Of a stretch of 64,000 nt of DNA, positions 58,201-64,000 are shown piece by piece. Under the pieces are notes generated by a model. That model made no database searches. It was not told the origin of the DNA and was given only the letters and a program-made list of their open reading frames with translations. The position numbers and the translations under genes are program-made. Numbering within the stretch: position 1 is the first letter of the stretch; each line of letters begins with the position of its first letter. Source of the DNA: Blastocatellia bacterium AA13. GTDB taxonomy: Bacteria; Acidobacteriota; Blastocatellia; UBA7656. The stretch is taken from the NCBI GenBank assembly GCA_003222245.1, contig QHVH01000002.1:1-64000 (forward strand). The letters run 5' to 3'.

Positions 58201-59436
58201 ATCGAAAACCCGGAACGGCGAGCCTGTCGCTCGTCCAGTCGGATCGATACCGTTTGGCGCGACGATGTCGAGTCCGGCATCGACGTTGTTGCCGGTCGTG
58301 ACATTGCCGCCGTCCGTTATCCAGCCAAGATTGTCAAAGGCCGGCAATTCGCTGATAAGAGTAAACGATGTACGGTTGATGCCCGTCGCCTGGAAACCGG
58401 TTCCCGGACCTGTTACCGAGGTCGGCGACAGCGGCGCGGGGCTGTCCGCATCATAAGCCGAGAAAGTGGCCGTTTGTGTCTGCTCGTTTGTGATGTTCTT
58501 GCGCCAGAGCAGATCGCCGGTGTTCGCATCAATGATCGTGTAATAGGCCGGCGTATCCTGCCACAGCACCATCGACCATGATCTGGTCACCATGCCCGCT
58601 TCGATCGGAAAGTAGACCGGCTCTACTTTGATCTCCTCCGTGAAAGGACCCTGCTCGAAAATGACAGCGCCGCCATCGGACGTCTTAGTGACGAGATCGC
58701 CTGCATTGAGCGATATCCCGATAGTGGCCGCCGCCCTGGAGACAGCTTCGGCAGCGCTGGAAGCGGCGTCGGCCGCCATGAGTTGTTCGCCAAAAACGCC
58801 TCCGCTGGTTTCTTCTACAGGTACGAGCCGTCCGACGGTTCGAACGATCTCACCTTGAGCGGTAAGAGCTGCTCTGAGTTCTCCCTGAAAAACGGGGATG
58901 CCGTTTATTTTTTGCTGGAGTTCGACCCAGGCCAGATTTCCGGCGGGGTTCGTGTAGTCCGCGATCTTTTCAAGCTGGGCAGCCTGCGTCGCCGTCATTC
59001 CATAAAGGTCGGCGTTTCCGCGGACGAACCTTCTTACGATTGTTTCGTGCTGACGAGACGAAGGTTCAGTAAGGAACCTCCCGCGGCCCGGTTCGACTGT
59101 TACAATTTCCGCCGAACCAGCGCTGCTCATTTGAACTTCAAGTCCTGGAACCTGTGAGCCGAGACGGCTCTTGGCCGCCGCCATTCGGCTTTCGAATATC
59201 GCCTTCGTGTTCGTCTGAGCCGCTTTAAGCGAAAGCGCCTTCCTCTCGCCTACTACGCGAGTCCGCTTGGACTCATCTTCTCGAATGTCGTAATTGCCGA
59301 TGCGAAGCTTTGTCTGAGCGGCATCCGGCGTCAAATCTTGCGATGCATGCGCCGGACGCAATTGGATCTGGGGCAATGCCAGAAGCAACAGCGTGATCAC
59401 GCCTAGGGAGAGCGTCCACAACTTCTTACGATTCAT
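55276..59436 (-). CDS. Secreted M36 (fungalysin-like) metalloprotease with Ig-like repeats
   Basis: A 1386-residue exported protease. Signal peptide (LWTLSLGVITLLLLALPQ), FTP/PepSY-type propeptide (about 90-330), then the M36 catalytic domain with the zinc motif H525-E-M-T-H529 and the downstream GEGWSDFYALSLL glutamate segment. After about residue 770 come a beta-sandwich adhesion-like domain with a NIS-type strand, a second sandwich (YSENFDGVTAPALPAGW...), and bacterial Ig-like repeats (GSVQFLVDGNPVGSAPVTG, HSVTANYTSTNPFYQNSS). It would degrade proteins outside the cell. There is a strong terminator after it. The ATG is preceded by AGGAGG (GTACAGGAGGTCACG) about 6 bases upstream. Confidence 0.93.
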   Translation of the reverse strand: MNRKKLWTLSLGVITLLLLALPQIQLRPAHASQDLTPDAAQTKLRIGNYDIREDESKRTRVVGERKALSLKAAQTNTKAIFESRMAAAKSRLGSQVPGLEVQMSSAGSAEIVTVEPGRGRFLTEPSSRQHETIVRRFVRGNADLYGMTATQAAQLEKIADYTNPAGNLAWVELQQKINGIPVFQGELRAALTAQGEIVRTVGRLVPVEETSGGVFGEQLMAADAASSAAEAVSRAAATIGISLNAGDLVTKTSDGGAVIFEQGPFTEEIKVEPVYFPIEAGMVTRSWSMVLWQDTPAYYTIIDANTGDLLWRKNITNEQTQTATFSAYDADSPAPLSPTSVTGPGTGFQATGINRTSFTLISELPAFDNLGWITDGGNVTTGNNVDAGLDIVAPNGIDPTGRATGSPFRVFDFPYTPSPLGTDAPSDANYRMGAVTNLFFWANRYHDRLYQLGFTEAARNFQQNNFGRGGLGNDFVRAEAQDLSGTNNANFSTPPDGSLPRCQMFIWPGPTPDRDGDLDQEVSLHEMTHGTSNRLHNNASGLAALLSGGMGEGWSDFYALSLLSQAGDDVDGIFAFGAYVTNLVSPGLTDNYYYGIRRFPYAVKTNVGPNGKPHNPLTLGDIDPSRVDLTDGAFARGPFGSGGRWGATEVHNIGEIWTMSLLEARARVIHRLGWAVGNQRMLQIVTDGMKLDPVNPTMQQARDSLLLADAASFSGDDQKDIWAGFAARGIGFGSSITSLANFSVKESFDTPIPGMGAVAVADLACNSNGKPDVGEDVTLTIPLTNPLAATLTGVTASVVGGGTANYGTIASGATSTQNISYKLPTNVTCGDPVTVSVVVTSNLGTETKTFTIRTGTPVTTYSENFDGVTAPALPAGWTTSQTGSESLWVTSTTAADSGPNAASTGFPSTTGANDLISPSIAITSANSQLTFRHSYISEIPWDGGVLEISIPTLNGGAFTEILDAGGSFNSGAYAIALNRTADGNTNALQARAAWTGNSGGFITTVVNLPASANGQNIRLRFRAGADSSTTVANNHWRIDSIVINSFQCATTPTTTAANSPSAQFSDPVTLSATVGAACTTPTGSVQFLVDGNPVGSAPVTGAGIVSITIPAAFIPGPHSVTANYTSTNPFYQNSSGIGTLTVGKEDAVVTPAAGNPVLIKVSGGGGASGSFTLGAAIADSSDGSPGDTSAATPVSFTLSPLGAGASYNASAPSGTGGGVGTTLNVTASFTGVAVNVYDVVVAAGGSYTGSCHTLVTVYDPSLGNTSGGGSLIHNAFLANFGFVARLVSGHAQGSFIYSEHRPAGDVTLRSVALTSLTIVGNTATIQGTATVNDAPGYTFKLIVTDSSELGATDQVALEVTGPGGVSVPDLKFAKTTISSGNLVVPH

Positions 59437-59592
59437 CGTGACCTCCTGTACTGGTTATGGTGATCGTGGGAGAGCCCACTATCAGCTTCCTGAAGTAGTC
59501 CCCCGCGATTCCTAATCGAGGTTAGGCCATCGTCGAATCTTGGGGGGTATGCGATTCTCTTTCTTTTTTTTACAGGGATGCGACGCTCACGG

Positions 59593-59641
59593 CTCGCTCC
59601 TCAGAATGAACCGAAACCCGTATTTCGGTGGACGGAGCGAG
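59593..59641. repeat. Nested inverted repeat in the gap upstream of the M36 gene
   Basis: Outer arms CTCGCTCC (59593-59600) and GGAGCGAG (59634-59641) enclose inner arms ACCGAAA (59610-59616) and TTTCGGT (59623-59629). The structure is 157 bases upstream of the protease ATG, in the 445-base gap 59437-59881, where I see no gene (an 84-codon plus-strand ORF is spurious). It may be regulatory or a repetitive element. Confidence 0.5.
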
Positions 59642-59881
59642 ATTAGAGAAAAGTCGACCAGCCTCGTTTACCGATACGACTGGATAATCCTAATCGTGAG
59701 CAGGCCGCATTCTACCGTAATAGCGTCGATATGCTCCAGCTTCTTTTTCCGATTGCCCACGGATCGACAGATCGGATTATCCTATGATGTTTAACTAACG
59801 AAGCGTGGACACGGCGCGGAGCCGGCTGGACGGAAGTATTATGGGGAATGCCAGGGGAAGGAAGAATGTCCGCCGCGTGAT

Positions 59882-60313
59882 CTAAGATTTCTTTCCGCCC
59901 ATTGCATCGATCTGCAATTTAACGCGGCTGAGCTTGAGAGGGGCGCTGAGGGATTGAGTGCGATTGGTGATTCGGGCGTTGAGTTTTTCGGCTTCGCGCT
60001 TGAGATGATCGAGACGATCGTTTATGGCCGAAACGTAATGCTTGGCGGCGTGAATCCGCTTAAGGCACTGAGCGCCGTTCCGCCCAAGGTCCTTAATGGA
60101 GCGGTCCAAGTTTACGGATCGCGCCTGCATCTCGAGGAGATTACCCATCTGCCCGTTTGATGCGGCGGCCTTCATATGGGATTCGATCTCTTTACGTTCA
60201 TTCCATCTCTCTTCGAGCGTTCTGCTTATTTCCTTTAGCTGTGATTCCGCGTCTTTGAGAATTGATTCTGCTTTAGCCAGTTCTGTTCTGGCGATTCCTA
60301 TGTGCTCGGGCAT
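59882..60313 (-). CDS. Coiled-coil protein of unknown function
   Basis: A 143-residue cytosolic protein predicted to be nearly all helical, with coiled-coil heptads (ELAKAESILKDAESQLKEIS, and LDHLKREAEKLNARI) broken near the middle by AASNGQMGNLLEMQARS. It contains one cysteine and a basic C-terminus (KLSRVKLQIDAMGGKKS). I do not recognise a family. GGAGG about 5 bases before the ATG supports the start. It stands alone between the M36 and phosphoesterase genes. Confidence 0.6.
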   Translation of the reverse strand: MPEHIGIARTELAKAESILKDAESQLKEISRTLEERWNERKEIESHMKAAASNGQMGNLLEMQARSVNLDRSIKDLGRNGAQCLKRIHAAKHYVSAINDRLDHLKREAEKLNARITNRTQSLSAPLKLSRVKLQIDAMGGKKS

Positions 60314-60504
60314 AAGCCTCCGTCAGTTTTGATCTCGCGTGAATTCTCCCCTGCCTGCCTGGACTCGATCAATCGCCGAGCCCGTTGACTAGCCTGTAGG
60401 GTAAACTGGAAGCGAACCGCAAGCAACAGTATTCTCCGGCCGTTTCGCGGTTAATTCGAACGTCCAATGTGAACGGCAGGTTGCGGGAATTCCTGATCGG
60501 AATC

Positions 60505-61206
60505 TCAAACGGACAGGATCAAGGCGGGTGTGAAGTTCACCGCATCCGCGCTGACCAGATGATAAGTAGTGTCGCCGTGCTTACCGACAAAGGCTCCACG
60601 GATGTCGTCCCCATGCAGGTGTCCATATACGCAATAATCGGCGTGAAACCCCTCGATTAGATCGGTGAATCCGCTGGAAACATGTTTGCTGTTAACCGGT
60701 GGATAATGCAGCGCCACTATCAAAGCGTCATAGTCGCTTTTCTTATGCCGGAGTACATCAAGCGCTCGTTGAAGCCGGCCGACCTCACGGTTATAGATTT
60801 TGTCGTCTGCTTCGGTGAATATCCTCTCGTTCGGACAAAGCCATCCTCGGGTGGCCGCGATAGCAACTCTGTTAATAATGATCGAACGGGATTGGAGGGG
60901 CTCGATGGACGGATCGAGGGCCTGCTTCAGCCGCGATTCCGATTGCCACCAGTAGTCATGATTGCCTTTGATCAGGAGCTTACGGCCTCGCATAGAGCCG
61001 ATCCGGGAAAGATCGGGTATAGCTTCCGCAAGACGCATCGCCCAGGATGTGTCTCCGGCTATGATGAGCAAGTCATCGGGCTCGGCTAGCGCCTCCCACG
61101 AGCCGAAGATTTTCAGATCGTGGCCGACCCAATGGCTTCCGAAGCGGTCCATCGTTTTATCGGAGCCGCCCGCCAGGTGCATATCACCTATTGCAAATAC
61201 GCGCAT
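60505..61206 (-). CDS. Metallophosphoesterase (COG1768-like)
   Basis: A 233-residue calcineurin-like phosphoesterase. Metal-site motifs occur in order: VFAIGDMHL, IIAGDTSWAM, LIKGNHDYWWQS, ALHYPP and YGHLHGDD. The pattern matches the predicted phosphohydrolase group COG1768; the substrate is not known. The ATG at 61204-61206 starts the conserved core; a GTG three codons earlier (61215) is in frame. It is divergent from the universal stress gene. Confidence 0.9.
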   Translation of the reverse strand: MRVFAIGDMHLAGGSDKTMDRFGSHWVGHDLKIFGSWEALAEPDDLLIIAGDTSWAMRLAEAIPDLSRIGSMRGRKLLIKGNHDYWWQSESRLKQALDPSIEPLQSRSIIINRVAIAATRGWLCPNERIFTEADDKIYNREVGRLQRALDVLRHKKSDYDALIVALHYPPVNSKHVSSGFTDLIEGFHADYCVYGHLHGDDIRGAFVGKHGDTTYHLVSADAVNFTPALILSV

Positions 61207-61285
61207 CAAGTTCACTCGAGAAAGATCGCCTTTCGAACTGGGCGATTATACTACCTCAGATCCAAATTGCGACGTTGGAAGCATG

Positions 61286-61310
61286 CGCTTGACCGGCGCG
61301 CGTTCAAGCG
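61286..61310. promoter_or_regulatory. Small inverted repeat in a divergent promoter region
   Basis: CGCTTGA (61286-61292) and TCAAGCG (61304-61310) are inverted and separated by 11 bases, between the divergent metallophosphoesterase and universal stress genes. Two copies of GATAAAAT follow, about 22 bases apart, before the stress gene. It may be an operator; no regulator is adjacent. Confidence 0.25.
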
Positions 61311-61368
61311 GCGGTAGTGTGATAAAATTCCAATCCGATCCGATAAAATATCCAGTAGTGAGGAGCCA

Positions 61369-61827
61369 ATGGAGATCAAAGACATTCTCGTTCCGGTGGA
61401 CTTCTCGCCGAGCTCGTTGCGAGCCATTGAGTTCGCAAGATCGCTCGTCGAAAAAGATGGAGAGGTCTACCTGCTTCACGTTATTGATATCGACTTCGTA
61501 CAGCGGCTGACCGACGAAGGGTTCAGTGAACCGGAAGCCGCAACCGCCCGAATTCGCGGCAGGGCCGAAGGATTACTGGCCGAAATGGTCGATGAGATTC
61601 TCAAGCGGACTCCGGAATCCGAGCCGAAGCTCGAAACGATGGTGGTCGTCGGCAAGCCTTTCGCGGAAATTCTCAGGGTTGCCGCCGACCTGGATTTTCA
61701 AATGATCGTTCTCGCCACTCACAGCCGTGAGCGGGGTCACCTTGAAGAGCTGCTCTTTGGTTCCACGGCGGAGAAGGTACTGAGAGGATCTCGAGTACCG
61801 GTGATCTTTGTCCCGGCGGCTGACTAA
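61369..61827 (+). CDS. Universal stress protein
   Basis: A 152-residue UspA-family protein. It opens DILVPVDFSPSSLRAIEFA, and the ATP-binding loop region is ATHSRERG...LLFGSTAEKVLRGSRVPV. The first part of the classical G-x-x-G motif is replaced by S-R-E-R-G, so ATP binding is uncertain. GAGGAG 7-9 bases before the ATG supports the start. It is followed 24 bases later by the guanylyltransferase gene and is probably read with it. Confidence 0.93.
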   Translation: MEIKDILVPVDFSPSSLRAIEFARSLVEKDGEVYLLHVIDIDFVQRLTDEGFSEPEAATARIRGRAEGLLAEMVDEILKRTPESEPKLETMVVVGKPFAEILRVAADLDFQMIVLATHSRERGHLEELLFGSTAEKVLRGSRVPVIFVPAAD

Positions 61828-61851
61828 GACAATTCAATACAAGGAGGCGAC

Positions 61852-62916
61852 GTGTTTGCAGTAGTGATGGCCGGCGGCGCGGGCACGAGATTCTGGCCCG
61901 CGAGCAGCGAGCGACTGCCGAAACAATTCTTGAAGGTTGTCGGAGAGCAATCGCTCCTGGCGCAAACTCTCGATCGAATCAGACCGCTCGTGCCGGACGA
62001 GCGCGTATTCATCGTCGTAAATCGATCTCATATCGAACCGACGTCCGACACGGTGAAGGGACGCGCGGCCAACATTCTGGCCGAACCGATCGGCCGGAAC
62101 ACCGCCGCCTGCATCGGACTTGCGGCGCTTCACATCGCGCGCGTATCGCCCGACGATCCGATGGTGGTTCTCCCGGCGGATCATTTCATTCGTGACGACG
62201 AGGGTTTTCGAGCCGGCGTTTCCGCGGCCGTCGAAATCGCAAAGAGCGGCGCGCTCGTAACCATAGGCGTTTCGCCTGACCGGCCCGAGACGGGATTTGG
62301 ATATATAGAAACCGGAGATATCGCGGGTGAAGCGCTTGGTGAAGACTTCTTCCGCGTCGTGAAATTTGTAGAGAAGCCTCCACTCGAGAAGGCGCTCGAG
62401 TATGTGGCCGGCGGCCGCCATCTTTGGAACAGCGGAATATTCGTGTTTACGGCAAAGACCATCCTGCGCGAGATCGAATTGCTCGCTCCTACCTTGCACG
62501 AAGGATTAGCTGAAATCGATCGAGCGATCGGCGCGCCCGACTACGACGAAGTATTATCCGCCGTCTATCCGCGGCTCGAAGCAATATCAATCGACTATGC
62601 CGTGATGGAAAAGACGACGGCGCCGGTCCACGCTCTTAAGAGCGATTTCGGCTGGAGCGATGTCGGTAGTTGGGAAGCGGTATATCATCTTCACGCCGAC
62701 AAGTGCGATGCCGAAGGTAACGTCCTTTTAGGCACGGGCATTACTGCCGATTCGCGTGGAAACTTGTTGTATTCGACTATGGACCGCCCGGTTGCTTTTG
62801 TCGGGGTCGAGGGACTCACCGTAGTCGACACCGCCGATGGCCTGCTCGTAGCGCGATTGGATCGATCGCAAGACGTTAAGCACGTTCCTTCTCTGTTGAA
62901 GGCGCGCGGCCGCTGA
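61852..62916 (+). CDS. manC: Mannose-1-phosphate guanylyltransferase
   Basis: A 354-residue nucleotidyltransferase that makes GDP-mannose from mannose-1-phosphate and GTP. The signature AGGAGTRFWPASSERLPKQF is at the N-terminus, followed by EPIGRNTAACIG, VLPADHFI, FVEKPP, WNSGIFVF and the C-terminal KSDFGWSDVGSWEA. No fused isomerase domain, so it is the short type. The start is GTG at 61852-61854, with AAGGAGG about 4-5 bases upstream. It precedes the phosphohexomutase-family gene by 22 bases; such pairs normally make GDP-mannose, for glycan synthesis. Confidence 0.93.
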   Translation: MFAVVMAGGAGTRFWPASSERLPKQFLKVVGEQSLLAQTLDRIRPLVPDERVFIVVNRSHIEPTSDTVKGRAANILAEPIGRNTAACIGLAALHIARVSPDDPMVVLPADHFIRDDEGFRAGVSAAVEIAKSGALVTIGVSPDRPETGFGYIETGDIAGEALGEDFFRVVKFVEKPPLEKALEYVAGGRHLWNSGIFVFTAKTILREIELLAPTLHEGLAEIDRAIGAPDYDEVLSAVYPRLEAISIDYAVMEKTTAPVHALKSDFGWSDVGSWEAVYHLHADKCDAEGNVLLGTGITADSRGNLLYSTMDRPVAFVGVEGLTVVDTADGLLVARLDRSQDVKHVPSLLKARGR

Positions 62917-62938
62917 CGAATCGATTGGAGAATCGATA

Positions 62939-64000
62939 TTGAATCCAAAAATCTTCGGCGAGTACGAGATAGTAGGCACGGTAGGCGTCGATCTTACCGA
63001 AGAGACCGTCTATGAATTGTCGCGCGCGATTGCAGCCTTTTACCGGCTCAATATGGCTAAGCGAATCAGCCTGGGGCGTGATGCGAGATTGAGCTCGCTG
63101 CGCTTCCGAGACCTGATCGTAAAGGGTCTTACCGAATCGGGTTGCGACATAGTCGATGCGGGAGTCGTTCCCACTCCGGTTCTCTCTTTCATCGGTTTTA
63201 CTCAGAATGTCGACGGCGGAGTGATGATTACCGCCAGCCATCACCCGCCCGACTGCAATGGCTTCAAGATAATACTCGGCAAGAACCCGATTTCCGGCGA
63301 TCAGATTCGTCAGATCAGGGATCTCGCCGTTTCCAAGCGCTTCGTGGCGGGATCAGGGGGCGCCGGCGAGCGCGAGGTATTGCCTGATTATCTACGATAC
63401 CTCATTTCAAACATGAGCTTCGGAGACCGCGCGCCTCGCGTGGTCGTAGACGCGGGCAACGGTGTCGGCGGCATTACAGCCGTTCCTTTCTACAGATCGC
63501 TCGGCTGTGAAGTGATAGATCTCTTCACGGACCCCGATGGACGATTTCCGAATCATCCACCGGACCCGGCCGCCGAATCCAATACGCGCGCAGCGGCGGC
63601 GGCCGTGACCGCAAACAAAGCGGATGCGGCCATCGTGCTCGACGGCGATGGAGACCGAATAGCTGTCGTTGATGAAACGGGAGCCGTTCTTTCGCCTATT
63701 CAATTGCTCGTCATCTTCTCGCGCTCGATATTGAAGCAGCGGCCAGATGCGTCGTTCATAGTGGAGTCAGACTGCTCGCAGTCCGCTCTGGACGATATTA
63801 GAGAGCGAGGCGGGAGTACGATCCCGTGGCGGATCGAGGATGCTTCGATTAAGGACAGGATCGGAGAAACCGGCGCTGTCCTTGCCTGTTGTAAGAAAGG
63901 CCACTTCTTTTTTGCCGATCGCTACTATGGCTATGACGATGCCGTGTATGCGGGTGCTCGTCTGCTGGAGATCTTATCGTTGACGAAAGGACCGCTCTCG
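62939..64000 (+). CDS. Phosphohexomutase-family protein with altered substrate loops (3' end beyond window)
   Basis: The gene begins with TTG at 62939-62941 (TTGGAG upstream) and stays open to the end of the window (354 codons). It is of the alpha-D-phosphohexomutase superfamily: catalytic serine loop TASHHPPDCNGFK (usually TASHNPP), metal loop DGDGDR, and the segment RYYGYDDAVYAGARLLEIL. Unusually, the N-terminal YDIRG is YEIVG, the KTGHS loop is RIEDAS, and the sugar-binding GEMSGH is CCKKGH. The metal and serine sites look complete but sugar/phosphate recognition should differ. It follows the GDP-mannose gene and may be an unusual phosphomannomutase or a pseudo-enzyme. The C-terminal domain is missing here. 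Confidence 0.8.
   Translation, partial: MNPKIFGEYEIVGTVGVDLTEETVYELSRAIAAFYRLNMAKRISLGRDARLSSLRFRDLIVKGLTESGCDIVDAGVVPTPVLSFIGFTQNVDGGVMITASHHPPDCNGFKIILGKNPISGDQIRQIRDLAVSKRFVAGSGGAGEREVLPDYLRYLISNMSFGDRAPRVVVDAGNGVGGITAVPFYRSLGCEVIDLFTDPDGRFPNHPPDPAAESNTRAAAAAVTANKADAAIVLDGDGDRIAVVDETGAVLSPIQLLVIFSRSILKQRPDASFIVESDCSQSALDDIRERGGSTIPWRIEDASIKDRIGETGAVLACCKKGHFFFADRYYGYDDAVYAGARLLEILSLTKGPLS

Noticed and set aside
59540-59794. 84-codon ORF upstream of the M36 gene
   Set aside because: No ribosome site; residue pattern (FFFLQ, SSFFFR) does not resemble a real protein.

Overview
The window looks like chromosome from an Acidobacteriota-type bacterium, possibly class Blastocatellia. This is inferred from family content: two tandem orphan MacB/FtsX-type permeases of the acidobacterial duplicated kind (ADOP), a TPR-CHAT protein beside an ECF-like sigma factor, a DUF5916 outer-membrane protein and an M36 metalloprotease. 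Base composition is moderately GC-rich throughout. I see no rRNA, tRNA, CRISPR array, insertion sequence, phage or integrase gene. Several starts are GTG or TTG.

Layout. 1-5.2 kb (minus): a truncated gene, an EVE-domain protein, then aconitase followed by a fused E1 alpha/beta 2-oxoacid dehydrogenase. 5.6-11.5 kb (minus): a TPR-CHAT protease-like protein, an ECF-like sigma factor and a single-pass anti-sigma-like protein, followed by a small basic protein built from six GG..SR repeats. 11.9-15.4 kb (plus): DNA ligase LigA, a P-loop kinase and a zinc-ribbon/GspG-like membrane protein. 15.8-26.0 kb (plus): an eight-gene acyl-CoA degradation cluster (FadJ-type bifunctional enzyme, thiolase, phosphotriesterase-like lactonase, acyl-CoA ligase, class C beta-lactamase-like esterase, two SDR oxidoreductases, acyl-CoA dehydrogenase).

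26.2-42.5 kb (minus) is a large chemosensory island. In transcription order it holds CheY, CheA, CheW, a soluble very long MCP, a PAS-HEAT-repeat protein, CheR, CheB, CheY, CheC, a PAS histidine kinase-receiver whose N-terminus is broken by an apparent one-base frameshift, and a large hybrid kinase with two receivers and an Hpt domain. There are no flagellar or pilus genes. The PAS-HEAT protein and the frameshifted kinase share the same PAS-like input domain, which ties them to one pathway.

43.1-48.0 kb (plus): tandem ADOP permeases. 48.0-48.6 kb: an intergenic field of palindromic repeats also found at 23.0 kb. 48.6-55.1 kb: Cu/Zn superoxide dismutase, a methyltransferase, a proline-rich small protein, CsbD, a secreted small protein, a CBM9/DUF5916 outer-membrane protein and a small secreted Cys-pair protein. 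55.3-59.4 kb (minus): M36 fungalysin-like protease with a clear terminator. 59.9-64.0 kb: a coiled-coil protein, a metallophosphoesterase, a universal stress protein, mannose-1-phosphate guanylyltransferase and a truncated phosphohexomutase-family gene whose sugar-recognition loops are strikingly altered.

The best candidates for something undescribed are the CHAT/sigma/anti-sigma cluster, the PAS-HEAT plus soluble long-MCP chemosensory system, the GG..SR repeat protein, the aberrant phosphohexomutase and the dispersed palindromic repeats.
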